A stretch of 64,000 bases of DNA from Sinotaia quadrata (lineage: Eukaryota > Mollusca > Gastropoda > Architaenioglossa > Viviparidae), in contig CM054178.1 of assembly GCA_028829895.1 (NCBI GenBank), positions 23,913,701-23,977,700 of the forward strand. The letters run 5' to 3'. The position numbers and the translations under genes are program-made. The notes beneath the pieces are model-generated. The model made no database searches, was not told the origin of the DNA, and worked only from the letters and a program-made list of their open reading frames with translations. This document shows, piece by piece, positions 25,000-37,362 of the stretch; positions within the stretch are counted from its first letter, which is position 1; each line of letters opens with the position of its first letter.

Positions 25000-26427
25000 G
25001 TAATTAAATTGGAGTAATAATATTTTTTCATATCTTTTGCCTTAGCAAGGTTTATTATTATAAAATAAGTGGAAATGTTGGTCTTGTTTAAAATATTTCG
25101 TTGGTTTCAATAAATTTAGTGTATGAAATCATAACAAAAATCTTGTAATACAAAGCCCAATTTTGTTGTTTTTTGCAGAATTAATGAAATCGGCATAACA
25201 GATTTATTAATTTAATTAATTAAATTAATTTATTAAAATAGTTTATCATTTACTATTCAAATACGAGTAATTTTAAAAGTTATGTGTAATTCTGCCCATG
25301 TTGCTAAGATAATTATTTGCAGCTGGTGATTATTTGTTATGCTTATTTTCATGTTTAGTTACTTATATTCTTTTATTGTACATTGAAAAGCACTTTGCAG
25401 TCATTTTTGTGTACATTGAAAATTTTTTTTATATTTTTGACTGCAATTTATTATATTTGTCTAGTTACTGGTAGTTGTGGGGGATTATACATTTAAAAGT
25501 TGAATAACCCAGACCCTAATTTTTGTTATTAATGCTGGTTATTGAACTAATTCATGAATTCATCTGTTAAAAAATGTAAATCAAAATGTACATTGAAATC
25601 CTTGGCACAAAAAGAATCAAAATTTTTCCTTTTGTTGAAATATGGAGTGAGTAGGAAAGCATGCAAAACTTAGAGTAGAAAAGACATAATGAAAAGTCCG
25701 ATATTACAGGAATATATACTGTATATAGGCATAATTGAATTTAAGTTATTTAAGTAAGAGAAATGTACAGAATCCCAAGTCATGGTAACTAAAGAACAAC
25801 TGAATGAAATTAATCCACCATAAATATACACATTTAAGTTTTAGTCTTTACAAATAACATTGAATTTTAATTAAATAAGTATATTTATGGTGGATTACTT
25901 ACACAATGACCAGATCACTTAGTATAATTTTACACAATATTAACAAGTGGCTTTCATATGCCTAACTGTCATATCATGAGTGTAGTATCAAAGCAAACAA
26001 CTTGTGAAGGGTTTGCATCTATACCTGTTAGTATTCCTGTATTAGTGTATAGTAACCAATTCTGCATAATAATACTTATTTTGGAATGGATCAGTCATAA
26101 TGAGGGGCATACTAGACTAACAGATAATCATCATATACATATTGATCCACTTTATTTTAAACAGTTTATAGTTATCTGCACCATTGTAGTATTAACAAAA
26201 GTGTGCTAAATAAGCACATCATACACACAGTTCTCTACTATTTTAAACTGTTTATAGTTGGACCATTACAGCATTAAAGAAAGTGTACTCAATAAGTACT
26301 TCATATACACAGTGCTTCACTATTTTAAACTCTTTATAGTTAGACCATTACAGCAATAAAGAAAGTGTATTAAATGAGTAATCTTGCACAGAGTCAGTAG
26401 CATTCCATATCAGCCCCTCCCCCCCCC

Positions 26428-26458
<31 letters not shown>

Positions 26459-27748
26459 TTGTAATTAGATACTTTTGCAACATATTTATGTCTGTCTGTC
26501 AAATAATCTGTGACTTGAATTGAATTCACAGAGTGGTGAGGTTGTTGCTTTAAAGAAAGTTTCCCTGAGAAACCCAGAGGAAGGCATTCCAAATACAGCT
26601 CTCAGGTATTACCTTTTATAACATTGTGCATACAACTGCAGTAAGTGAAAGCATTACATCAATTCACAAGTCATTGATTGAAATCCCATTTACTTACATT
26701 TCTCATCCTTGCTATTCATGCACCAAGAATAATCCATAATGACCTCAGTGGATGAGTGCTGTAACATTGGAACCAGTCTGAAGCAGCTATGATTTATGGG
26801 CGTTTATTGTATTTTTTTTTCTTAATCAGAAGATATATTTTCAACAGTACTTTTAGTATGTACAGGTGTTCCTGGGGTCATCTTAGAACTTTTCAAAAGC
26901 ACTGTTGCAAATAAGTGTGCTCAGGTGTGGGAACTTATTTTATAAAGTATTTTTATAGTTCATTTTATAAAATGAAAATAAATCTGTATACTTTTCTGTG
27001 TTGATCAGAAACTGTTGTTAATGAAAAGCAGCCACAACAAAGTTTTTGTATCACTTTATATCAGTCCCAAAGGTTAAAAATTATATACAAGCATACCCCC
27101 CCCCAAAAAAAAAAAAAAAAAAAAAAAAAAGAAAAAGGAAGAAAAATATTAAGAAATACTTTATATATTAATAGTTTAATCACTAAATGCAGTCAGAGTG
27201 AATTTATTTGATTTGTTTGCCTGACTCCTGTGTGCAGATACTTGAATAAATGGTTGTATAAGTGGTCATTAAATCCATAATATGTGTGATGTGGGTAAAA
27301 TTATAAAGGTGTGGACAGAATTATAATGAGTGTGGACAACATTTTAAATGTGTACACAACTTTGCTTCCCACATTTACTAGGCTTCCTCAGTGTATCTTT
27401 TATCTCACATTCATTCGTATTACAGCACTTTATCAAATAAATAATTTAATCTCTTATTATATTATGTCTGTCTTTGATAGATAGTTTATTTGTGAACAAA
27501 ACATTGTTATATATAATTATTTGTAGACTGTGATAAAAGTTTTGCTTCATTTGAAATATGTTGCAATTATTATTTTATGTATTTATTTAATTTTACAAAT
27601 TATGAAAATTTGAATGTTAAATTATATTATAAAATAGTAAAATCTTGCTAATTATTCTATGATTATCTCTTTTATGTAAAACTGCTTAAAATGTGATCAT
27701 TTGTATGTATACATACCTAAAAGCAATCATAACTGGAATTTGAGTTTT

Positions 27749-27788
<40 letters not shown>

Positions 27789-30700
27789 ATTGTGCTTTTC
27801 CTACTTCTCAATCATTTTACTCTATATTCCTAGAATACTAACTCTTTCTGGTGTATAACTTTATAAATATAAAATTTATATTTTCAAGTTTTAGTTGTAA
27901 CGATTAATAAAAGCAACCGAGTGTATCTTATTTATTTAATATTAATTTCATTAATCTTTTAGGGAGTGTCTTCAAGCAGCTTGGGAAATAAAAAAAAGTG
28001 CATTGTATCTAATCTATGGCAAGATAATTTTCTTAATTATAGTGTAAATTTTATAATCTGTTATGTCTAATTTGTTTTTAAAATTTTTAATGTATAAATA
28101 CTCATTTTCTGTTTGTAAGCAACCTTATAGATTTTAATGTGATGCATAATGACTCCTCCCATTGTTGGCCTTACACAAAGATGTTGCAGATATATTGGAA
28201 TAAATTGACAAGAGTCATTACCCAATAGCTATTTTTAGACAAGATTGAAGAATGAGCTTTGGGAATTACCCAAGAGAAGTAATATAATTATGAGGTTGGA
28301 GACAGCTCACATTCAAATACATGTATTAGGTTTTACAATCTGGAAAACATAATTTTAAAATTGTTTTGTTTCATAATTGATCTTTTTTGTGCATTATTTT
28401 TCTATCAGAGAGATAAAAGCACTTCAGCAAATTGAAGACAATCCATATGTAAGTACATTTTATTTTGTAATAGGTATTTATTATAATTATACAAATCATA
28501 ACATTCTTGTCTAATGTAAAACTTGAAGCTAGAAATATTAAATGTTGATGAAATAAAATAATGATTTGATTGAAATAGCTTTGATGGTGAGAAATCTTTA
28601 CAGATGAAGTGATATGAGCATCTGGTCTTTAGCATATTTAAACTTTCTTGATTATGTGGACTAATTTGAACAACATATCAGGCATAAGATTTTACATGAA
28701 ATATTAATATGCACGTCTTATAGATGTCTTTTTGAATTGTTGTACACTTGTATGTTTTGTGGATTTTTGATTATAGTAAATAAAATATTTGTGTTATTTA
28801 TTTTGTAATGTATTATAATGCAATAATAATTTTATGCAAAAAAATATATGTTTCAGGAACATTATGTCACTGAATCATTTTATGTGTGGCTGTTGAATTA
28901 CATCATTGAGTCTTGCTTTCCTTTTGAATGTAAATTGCAGGTAGTGAGACTGCGAGAAGTCTTCCCCCATGGCTCCATGATTGTCATGGTGTTTGAATAT
29001 ATGCTGTCGGACCTTTCAGAGGTTATTCGTAAGTCTGAGCGGCCACTTACCGAGGCTCAAGTCAAGTCCTACATGCTGATGCTGTTCAAGGGTCTTGCCT
29101 TTCTTCATGACAATAACATCATGCATAGAGTAAATTTAGTTTTTGAATAATTTTTCCATCCAACATGTTTAGAGTATGCTTAATTAGAAGTTTTACAACT
29201 AACTTCTTTTTAAATCTAGAGAGAAAGAACAAAAATATCCAAAAAGGCTTGAATGATACAGAATACTCCAGTAGTTCTGATTTTTTACATAAAGTACTAT
29301 ATAAAATTTAAAAATTATGCTCAGCTCTAATCACTATGACTGAAATATTGCCTACTATTTGTCACAGTGTCTGTCTATATGACTGTTTGTCTGTGTACTG
29401 AATGAAACCTGAAAAGGCTTGGGATTTAAGCCTTCAATATTTCTGGAATTTCTGTATTTTAGATTCCTGTTCTAGTATAATAGTGTGCTGCCAGCAAGTA
29501 ACTTGATGTCTATATGCATGTAGCATGTGCAAATTTCAAGTTGTGTGGTCATGAGTCTTTAATATTCATATGAACTGATCCTGACATTTCTGACTTAAAA
29601 ATAAATTTAGTTTGAAAGACTATTAATTTCTGTCATTTTTTTTTACATTTTTGTGAAGAAGCACTTTTATTCAAATGTTAGCAATAGCTTTGAGACTAAT
29701 CTGTCAACAAATGATGATATATTTTTTTATTGTCTCCCCTCATATCTTGATAGATTCTTTGCAGACAATTCACAGGAAAATGAGAGAAGCTTTAGTTATG
29801 TAAAGCTATTTATTAATTGATCTTTCTTTTTGTGTAGGATCTAAAGCCAGCTAATCTGCTCATTAGCTCAACTGGTCATCTTAAATTAGCAGACTTTGGC
29901 TTGGCACGAGTCTTTCACAACAAGGGAGAGCGCCAGTACAGTCACCAAGTTGCTACACGGTAGGTCCAGCTTAGCCTTGGGATGTGCATGCAAAATCTTT
30001 GTTTATAAAGTTAATTGATGACATTCAGAAATACTAAATGCATAGTAACAAGGGGAAAAAAACCTATTCTGGAATGTATATTATGATGTTTGTAATAATT
30101 TGTCTGATTGGTTGGCATACACCTAAATTAACATACTTTCAGCATTATCTTAAAATTGTTTAAGGACCAAGTATTTTTCATTGGCATACATCTGCATGAC
30201 ATGCTTTTAACCTTATATTAAAATTATGCAAATGTTCATTTGAAATTTCTTGTTAAAAGACTTAAACTAAGACTGTATATGTTTTCCATAATTTGCATTT
30301 CCTATTATTATGCTTCTTCTCTTCAGTGTCACATAGCATTTGTCTGAAAAGCTCACATACAAGATTGGTTTCTATTGAGAACTATATTAATACAAGAATT
30401 ATCTTTTTTATTTATAGTCACTTCTGCTGGTTTCTGAATAGCATCTGCTAAGTTTTGTGTTTCACATCTGTCATTAAACATTGTATTTCACTGCTGTCAT
30501 GAAACATTGTATTTCACTGCTGTCACTAAACATTGTATTTCACTGCTGTCACTAAGCATTGTATTTCACTTCTGTTAAAAAACATTGTATTTCACTCATG
30601 TCACTAAACATTGTATTTCACTCATGTCAATAAACATTGTATTTCACTCATGTCACTGACATATGCACATTTTACTTCCATGTTTTAGCCTTGCACACCT

Positions 30701-33700
30701 TATGATAGACTTGTTAATCCGAAAAAATTCTTTGATTGGAAATTATGTATTAGGTTGCCAAGTGTTTTCTTTCAAATTTTTGTGGTGAATGTATAATGTA
30801 TCAAATTATAGCATTGATGCTTCATCATACACTTTAGTCAGCAGTTATTTGCTTGACAAAAAAGGGAGTGGTTTTTGCATTTGCCATTTTGCCGAAACCC
30901 CACCTCCCATTAAATTTTTCTTAGTAAATGTTTTTTCTTCCATTAGTTTTCCTTTACATTCACATCAAAGTAATTTTCATGGAGCAATAACATTGAAATA
31001 CATGTACATAATAAAGCTTGACACTCAGATGGCAAAAGAATACTTCTGTAATTATTTCCCTTGAAAATGACAGAGTTAATAGGTAAACATTTCTAAGTTT
31101 TGCATTACTAATTATTTTCTTAAATTCAACACATAGTGGACAACAGAAATGCTGCTCTTTGTAGTAATAATTAATTTACAAATTTTGTATGTAATAATGG
31201 ACTGCAAAAAATAACATTGGATTTTGCATTGGAAGATCTTTGAATTAAAAGTACTGTTGCTAGAGAAGGTAGCATATTGTGCTGTATGTACTTTGAAGAC
31301 CCCTCGATTGCAATGTCTGTGTCAGAGATGGTAGAATGTTGTGCTCATTTTGAAGACCCCTGGATTAAAAGGCCTTTTGTCATAGATGAAAGGGTGTTGT
31401 GTTGCATTTTGTAGACCTCTGGATTAAAAGGTCTTTTGTCATAGATGGAGGGGTGTTGTGCATTTTGTAGACCCCATGGATTAAAAGGTCTCCTGTCATA
31501 GATGGAGGGGTGTTGTGCATTTTGTAGATCACTGGATTAAAAGGTCTCTTGTCATAGATGGAGGGGTGTTGTGCATTTTGTAGATCCCAGTGTCATACAT
31601 GGTGGAGTGTTGTGCTGCAGTTTGAAGATCCCTGGATTAAACGATCTGTTGTCATAAATGATGGAGTGCTTGTGTTATCTGTGCTGTCATGGATGACCAT
31701 AATTATATTTTATTGTAAAATTATGTTGAATTGAGTAACATATCAAAACTACTATAATTTTCAATTCTTCTGATTAAAGCTTTAGATAGTATACCATTTA
31801 TGTTGGAAATATACTTATGTTTAATATCTTTGAATTCTACAACATTTAAACAAGTGTTTATGTAATAAATAAGATCAGAATAAGAGCATGAAAATTTTGA
31901 CTTGACATAGGACATTACCTCAGAAAATGTTTATAATTTTTTCTCAGGTGGTACAGAGCCCCTGAGCTGCTGTATGGTGCCAGAAAGTATGATGAAGGAG
32001 TGGACCTTTGGTGAGTTATGTCCACATTTACTCAGTAATGTAAATATAGCAGAATATATTAATGGACACTTTGGAACTTGACTCAGAACTCAATAATGTA
32101 AATATAGCAGTACAAATTAATGAGCAGTTTGAAACTTGGCAAAGAATTCATTAATGTAAATACAGTAGTATATATTAATTTACAGTTTGGAATTGGACAC
32201 AGAACTTAGTAACAAAAATATAGCATTATCTATTTTGGAACTTGAGTCATAATTCAGTAATGTAAATATATCAGAATGTATTAATGAACAGTTTGGAACT
32301 TGACATAGAAGTTAGTAACAAAAATATGACAGTACATATTAATGAACAGTTTGGAACATGACACAGAAGTTAGTAACAAAAAAAATGGCAATACATATTA
32401 ATGAACAGTTTGGAACTTGACACAGAAGTTAGTAACAAAAATATAGCAGTACATATTGATGATCAGTTTGGAACTTGACTTTTAGTAAGCAGAGTGATGT
32501 AAAGGTATTTTTGTGACAATGTGTTTCATAAGAGAAACTGTGAAAGAACAAGTTGGGTGGAATAAAGTATAAGCGAGTAGTTGGCTAGCTGTATTAATGA
32601 TGAATTGTGAGCAAATTATTCTTTGCTGAAGGATGAAATACCCATATTTGAGTAGCTTGCCATCAACACTTCAGGCTTTTTCTGTTAAGCTGTATAGAAA
32701 TAAATATAACTGGATAATTGGATCTGAGGTGTGGAATGAGTCTGTAAGATATATAAAGATAATAATGACTGAACAGATGTATCTGTAGTATGAAATGAGA
32801 TAAGTAGACTTGGAAGACATTTAAAAATAAACATGAATGGACAGATGGGTCTCTGGCCTGGAATGAAGTAAGAAGGTTTGGGTGGATGTATACAAGTTTT
32901 GACTGATACATTACCAGTCTGTTATTTTGTGCAGGAAAACAGGATGTATATTTCATGACTAATATATGACAAGTCTTTTATTCTCTGAAGGGTGTATATA
33001 TGTGTTGACTGATGCACTAATAGTCGGTTATTTTGTGCAGGGCAGCAGGATGTATATTTGGTGAGCTTCTGAACAACTCTCCAGTTTTTCCTGTAAGCAC
33101 TGGGAATAAATTATAATATAATATTTAACCTTCATGAAAAGGGAAATAATTCTGACACTGGCACAATAAAAATGAAATCACTGATGATTAGTTAGAATAC
33201 ATTTAAATCAAGTATTAAATCTTTATCTTATCATGGGGAAAAAACTGCAAATTGATCTGGAAAACTGTCTTCAGAAATTGTTAGGAAGTGTTGAGGATTT
33301 ATTTAATATTTAATTTCTAGCATATTCTCAACTCGAGCGTTTACTCAAACTTTTGACACTTACCAAAAATACCTTCAAAAGGAGTGCCCAAGATCGGGTC
33401 ACTTTGACAATTTAATAATTTATATAACAATTAAGTTTAGAAATAGGGAAATAGGGAGAGGCAAATTTACTCTGCCACGGAGATAAAAGCAGCAGTTGTA
33501 AAGATAACATTTGCATAATTTTAATTCTAAAACATGATAATGTATTAAAAAAAAGTATGAATGTTTCTTATTCTTCAGGGAGAAAATGACATTGAGCAGC
33601 TCTGCCTGGTTATTCGTGTTCTTGGCACTCCAAATGAAATGACATGGCCGGTACTCTAATTTATTGTATGAGTTAAAGGAGGAATTAGTTTCAGTACTTA

Positions 33701-36028
33701 TGTATATTAATATATATGTTAATTTTGTGTGTTATAACATTTTATATATAAATATAAATTTTCTCATAAACAAGTGCTTCTCCGGATGATAATTATTATT
33801 TTTAATTTATTCCTTGAAAATTACTCCTTTCAATACATTGTCATTTATTCTTTACTGTTATCCTGTACTTTGTAATTGTCAGTTATTCTTTTAAGAATCT
33901 AACTTGGCACTGTTCTCTTCTTAATTTTCATTTGTTGTTTTAAGAAATTTTAGCTTGGTAATGTTATTTTGTCTCTTTCTTTTTTAATTGTTTAGTTGTT
34001 TTTTCAAGAAACTTTTATCCTTGTGTTATATCTTATTTATTGCAAATGTACTAAGGTTATTGAAAGGCTGCAAGCAGTTTATGTGAGGATTGCCATTTTA
34101 AATTTAAAAAGATTAAAAAACAAACAATTGACTAAAGGAGACCTAGATTTCTGCTAGGAAAGGAATGATAGGAGAAATAGTTTTTTCTTCTTCTCTGTTT
34201 TGATCCTCTTTTTCCAGCTCCCTCCCCCTACTTCTTTTATTTTATTCTTCTTCTTTCTCATCTCTTCTTCCTTTCCATCTCGTCATCTGCCTCCTTTTTC
34301 TTTTATCCTTGTGTTTATTTTAAGCACCAGGGGCATTCATGTTTGGAGCATTTTTCATTTAATACAGTTATCACTTTAAGGTCATCTAGTTTTACACTTT
34401 ATAGCAATCCAGTTTTACACTTTAGAGAAATTCAATTTTACATTTTAGAGTAATTCAGTTTTGCACTTTATAGTAATCTAGTTTTACACTTTATGGTAAT
34501 CTAGTTTTACACTTTATAGTAATCCAGTTTTACACTTTAGAGTAATCCAGTTTTTTGCTTTATAGTAATCTCGTTTTACACTTTAGAGAAATCCAGTTTT
34601 ACACTTTAGAGTAATCCAGTTTTGTGCTTTATAGTAATCTAGTTTTACACTTTATAGTAATCTAGTTTTACTGTTAATGATCTGTTTGATCATTCTAGTG
34701 CCAGTACTGTACATTATTATTGTTGATAAATCTTGCTAAATTATGACCTTAACCCAGAGCATATTTCTTCTCTTCACTTTGTTATTGTTGTAGTTATTAT
34801 TGTGGTTGTGGTGGTGATGGTTTCTTATATGTGTGGGCATTTGTCCCTTTCTAATTGATTGTTATGTCTTATTTCTGTAGACTGTTAGTTCTCTTCTTTC
34901 AATGGACTGATAGTTCTGTCTTATTTCAGTGGACTGTTAATTCTGTCTTATTTCAGTGGACTCTTAGTTCTGTCTTCTTTCAATGGACTGATAGTTCTTT
35001 CTTTCAATGGACTGTTAGTTCTGTCTTCTTTCAATGGACTGTTAGTTCTGTTTTATTTCAGTGGACTGATAGTTCTGTCTTCTTTCAGTGGACTGTTAGT
35101 TCTGTCTTATTTTAATGGATTGATAGGCAAATTCAGACATGGGAAGCTTATTTTCAGCTTGTATAAATGATATAATTTCAAAAAACATATCTTTAGGGCA
35201 TGAATGAAGAAGATTTGCCAGATTTCCACAAGATCTCCTTTTCTGAATGTCACCCATTCCCTCTGGAAAAACAGTTCCCTGATGCTTCACAGGAAGCCTT
35301 GAATCTGATCAAACATTTTCTTGTGTACCCATCCAAAAAACGCATCTCTGCAAAAAAGGCAAGTTATGCTGCAATATTGTACTAAAAATTAGCATGAATT
35401 ATTTTATTTATTATAATGTGTGTGTGTGTGTGTGTGTGTGTAAAGTAGTGGGAGAAAAAATAAAAATATATAATGGATTTATATTTGCAATGTGCACTTA
35501 ATCTTTGTATTAAAGCCTTTAGCACTTTTATTCAGGTCACCTGACTTACAATCCCAAGATGAGAGGAATGTATGAGATGGAAAAATATCGCAATAAGTGG
35601 GGAGTTATTTGAATTCCAGACAGACTGTTTGCAAATTATTTTAGACCTTGTAGATCAGTTACATTTTTCTCTTATATTACATAGTCTGTGATTGTTCAGA
35701 ATAGTTTTCAGTCATTCCACAGTAAAGTTTTGTTGAGGTTATAGGATGATAAACAAATGTGTAACAAAATTAAAACTTGTTATGATTATTATTATGATAC
35801 AAATTGTTCTCAAATTTGTATGCTCTTTTCCAGGCATTACTGCATCCTTACTTCTTCACAGAGCCATTGCCTGCTCATCATTCAGAGTTACCCATCCCAC
35901 AGCGATCGACCAGAAGGAATGGCTTGCACCTTAAACACCAGACACATGAATATAACATTGATCTCCCAATGCAAGACATCATCATTGATCCAGACCTTAT
36001 TGCACCTCATGTTATCAAAATGAAATGA
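24925..36028 (+). CDS. CDK20: Cyclin-dependent kinase 20 (cell cycle-related kinase), whole gene, 10 coding exons
   Basis: Joining the ten exons listed below gives one 1,044-nt reading frame, 347 aa, against 346 aa for human CDK20. It is a complete CMGC Ser/Thr kinase: glycine loop GEGAHG near residues 11-16, VALKK with the ATP lysine near 33, catalytic HRDLKPAN loop near 125-132, DFG, a CDK-type VATRWYRAPE activation segment, and the CDK20-type tail beginning LPIPQR. In vertebrates CDK20 acts in ciliary and Hedgehog control and can phosphorylate CDK2/ICK-type kinases; that is family knowledge, not shown here. The start at 24925 matches the family start [16 protein letters not shown]. An AG at 24916-24917 after a T-rich tract suggests an upstream noncoding exon. 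All introns are GT-AG except intron 9 (GC-AG). Introns 5, 6 and 8 carry minisatellites. No frameshift or missing catalytic residue was seen. Confidence 0.97.
26140..26385. repeat. About 80-bp tandem repeat in CDK20 intron 1, three copies
   Basis: TTTATAGTTAGACCATTACA, GCATTAAAGAAAGTGTACT and CACTATTTTAAACT recur in order. Confidence 0.85.
26532..26605 (+). CDS. CDK20: CDK20 exon 2
   Basis: Follows acceptor CACAG and ends CTCAG before GTATTA (phase 2). It encodes [20 protein letters not shown], carrying the ATP-anchoring lysine of VALKK, then NTALR. Confidence 0.95.
27755..27787. repeat. (GT)n microsatellite, CDK20 intron 2
   Basis: About 16 GT units. An A-run at 27105-27131 lies in the same intron. 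Confidence 0.95.
28409..28448 (+). CDS. CDK20: CDK20 exon 3 (40 nt, start of the C helix)
   Basis: A microexon-sized exon between TATCAG and GTAAGT. It encodes the [14 protein letters not shown] stretch, the equivalent of REIKALQEMEDNQY, including the conserved C-helix glutamate. It starts in phase 2 and ends in phase 0. Confidence 0.95.
28941..29129 (+). CDS. CDK20: CDK20 exon 4
   Basis: 189 nt, phase 0 to 0, between AATTGCAG and GTAAAT. It encodes the hinge (VFEYMLSDL) and the alpha-E region up to IMHR, so the catalytic HRD is split between Arg and Asp by intron 4. Confidence 0.96.
29838..29959 (+). CDS. CDK20: CDK20 exon 5 (catalytic loop and DFG)
   Basis: Begins [10 protein letters not shown] and includes ADFGLARVF and HQVATR. 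It lies between TGTGTAG and GTAGGT and ends in phase 2 within the Arg codon of ATR. Confidence 0.97.
30465..30660. repeat. 26-bp tandem repeat in CDK20 intron 5, about eight copies
   Basis: CATTGTATTTCACTGCTGTC plus ACTAAA, drifting to CTCATGTCA in the last copies. Confidence 0.93.
31225..31700. repeat. About 57-62 bp tandem repeat in CDK20 intron 5, about eight copies
   Basis: GATTAAAAGGTCTTTTGTCA, TAGATGGAGGGGTGTTGTGC and ATTTTGTAGACC recur in order. Confidence 0.9.
31948..32010 (+). CDS. CDK20: CDK20 exon 6 (P+1 loop)
   Basis: 63 nt between TTCTCAG and GTGAGT. It encodes [20 protein letters not shown] and is split in the following Trp codon (phase 2). WYRAPE is the CMGC substrate-docking signature. 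Confidence 0.96.
32030..32480. repeat. About 58-bp tandem repeat in CDK20 intron 6, about eight copies
   Basis: TTAATGAACAGTTTGGAACT, TGACACAGAAGTTAGTAAC and AAAAATATAGCAGTACATA recur in order. Confidence 0.9.
32882..33094 (+). repeat. Tandem duplication (106 bp apart) that includes the CDK20 exon 7 acceptor
   Basis: GTTATTTTGTGCAGG and CAGGATGTATATTT occur at 32921-32953 and again at 33027-33059, with matching GACTGATNCA upstream. Only the downstream copy is a real exon. Confidence 0.85.
33041..33092 (+). CDS. CDK20: CDK20 exon 7
   Basis: 52 nt between TTTTGTGCAG and GTAAGC. It encodes (W)[18 protein letters not shown] decayed duplicate of its acceptor and first bases lies 106 bp upstream (see findings). 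Confidence 0.95.
33579..33650 (+). CDS. CDK20: CDK20 exon 8
   Basis: 72 nt, phase 0 to 0, between TTCTTCAG and GTACTC. It encodes [18 protein letters not shown] then NEMTWP, matching the kinase subdomain X region of CDK20. Confidence 0.95.
34375..34675. repeat. 23-bp tandem repeat in CDK20 intron 8, about thirteen copies
   Basis: GTAATCCAGTTTTACACTTT plus AGA/ATA. Confidence 0.93.
34870..35120 (+). repeat. 27-bp tandem repeat of splice-acceptor-like units in CDK20 intron 8
   Basis: About nine copies of GTTCTGTCTTCTTTCAGTGG plus ACTGTTA. Many contain a pyrimidine tract plus CAG, a near-ideal 3' splice site, and the array ends about 80 bp before exon 9. Confidence 0.93.
35197..35358 (+). CDS. 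CDK20: CDK20 exon 9 (followed by a GC donor)
   Basis: 162 nt, phase 0. It starts after ATCTTTAG with [15 protein letters not shown] and ends RISAKK at AAG. The donor is GCAAGT, not GT. Reading on into exon 10 (ALLHPYFF) keeps both the frame and the family sequence, whereas the next GT, four bases downstream, would shift the frame. Confidence 0.94.
35417..35442. repeat. (GT)n microsatellite, CDK20 intron 9
   Basis: About 13 GT units. Confidence 0.95.
35834..36028 (+). CDS. CDK20: CDK20 exon 10 (C-terminus and stop)
   Basis: Starts after TTTTCCAG with [20 protein letters not shown] and ends VIKMK, TGA at 36026-36028. The tail aligns with the end of human CDK20. The last coding stretch is tandemly repeated beyond the stop. 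Confidence 0.95.
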   Translation, partial: ALLHPYFFTEPLPAHHSELPIPQRSTRRNGLHLKHQTHEYNIDLPMQDIIIDPDLIAPHVIKMK

Positions 36029-36124
36029 CATGTTGATGCATGAATATGACATTGATTTCCCAATGCAAGATGAAATCATTGGTCCCAGTCTTATTGTACT
36101 TCACACTGTCCAAATGAAATGACA

Positions 36125-36262
36125 TGATGATGCATGAATACACAATCATGCATGAGTGAATGATGCATGAATACACAATTGTGCATGAGTGAATGATGCA
36201 TGAATACACAATTGTGCTTGAGTGAATGATGCATGAATACACAATTGTGCATGAGTGAATGA
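36125..36262. repeat. 36-38 bp tandem repeat in the CDK20 3'UTR
   Basis: Four copies of GATGCATGAATACACAATTG plus TGCATGAGTGAAT. Confidence 0.92.
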
Positions 36263-37356
36263 TGCATGAATCTCCCAATGCAAGATATAATCATCAGTCC
36301 TGACTTATTGCACATGATCAAAATGAAAATGAAATGATGACAGAAATGTTGGCTGTAGATTTTAATTTATTTAGTTAACAGCTGGCATTGTTTGTTCACT
36401 GATATTCCATAAAAGCTGACTTTAATCTTAATCAAAGTATTTTAATATGAATGGGAAATGTTGAAAAGGATAATGTAAAGTTGAGTCCTAAGCAGCAAAA
36501 GTTAAAAAAAATCATTTTCAGATTGAAAATACTAGAAAACATTAGTATTTGTGTTAAATCTGCCTATTTTTGACCCATCAGAAAATAGTCACACTTGGCT
36601 ACATAAGTGCAATGTCACAGGATTAACTGAGTGTAGATTGATGCAATGAGCCACAGGATCAGGCTTGTGTTCTGTCACAAGATCAACTTTTACACAGAAA
36701 TGTCGGTGCTATAGGATTGAGTTAAGATAAATTCATCTGATGAATCATAGGATCATGTTTGTGGCCTGTCATAAAATTAAGACACGTCAGTGAATAATTG
36801 CTAAAAAGAAATTAACATGTACTTGTATTATTGCTTAAGATGCTTTGATCACTTAGCACTCTACATGTCACGATTGAGTTGCTGAGATAGGGAGATGTGT
36901 TGATTAGTGAAATTTCACTGAGGTTGTTGGGCCACAAATTGGCTGTATATATAAATCTCCTGCACAAGACTCCAGTGCCTAAACTGCTTAGGATCACCAT
37001 TTGACAGGATCACCATTTGACAGTGAGACTAGACTATCCAAGGTGACTGCACTTGAGTTGATGTCATTGTGTGAAAGGTTACAAGTCATTTTAAAATGCA
37101 TTCAAAATACACCAAGGAGGCAGGGCATTATCTTTTGTTTTTCCTACATGATAAATTTACTTTATAAACCCAAAGACTGTTTTAAGTTATTAAATTTATA
37201 GAGGCTGCTAAATTTTCCCTTTCTAAATTTATTTTCTGTTACTTGATATGCTTCTGCATATTTTTTATACTGATATAATGTAACTATGTCTTATATTATA
37301 AGACATATTATTAATGTTTTTATGCCAGTGTATAGTTTGTATTCAAGACCATACTG

Positions 37357-37362
37357 AATAAA
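37357..37362 (+). terminator. Candidate poly(A) signal AATAAA, CDK20
   Basis: Canonical hexamer about 1.3 kb after the CDK20 stop. A second one lies at 37543-37548. Which is used cannot be read from the sequence. Confidence 0.4.
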
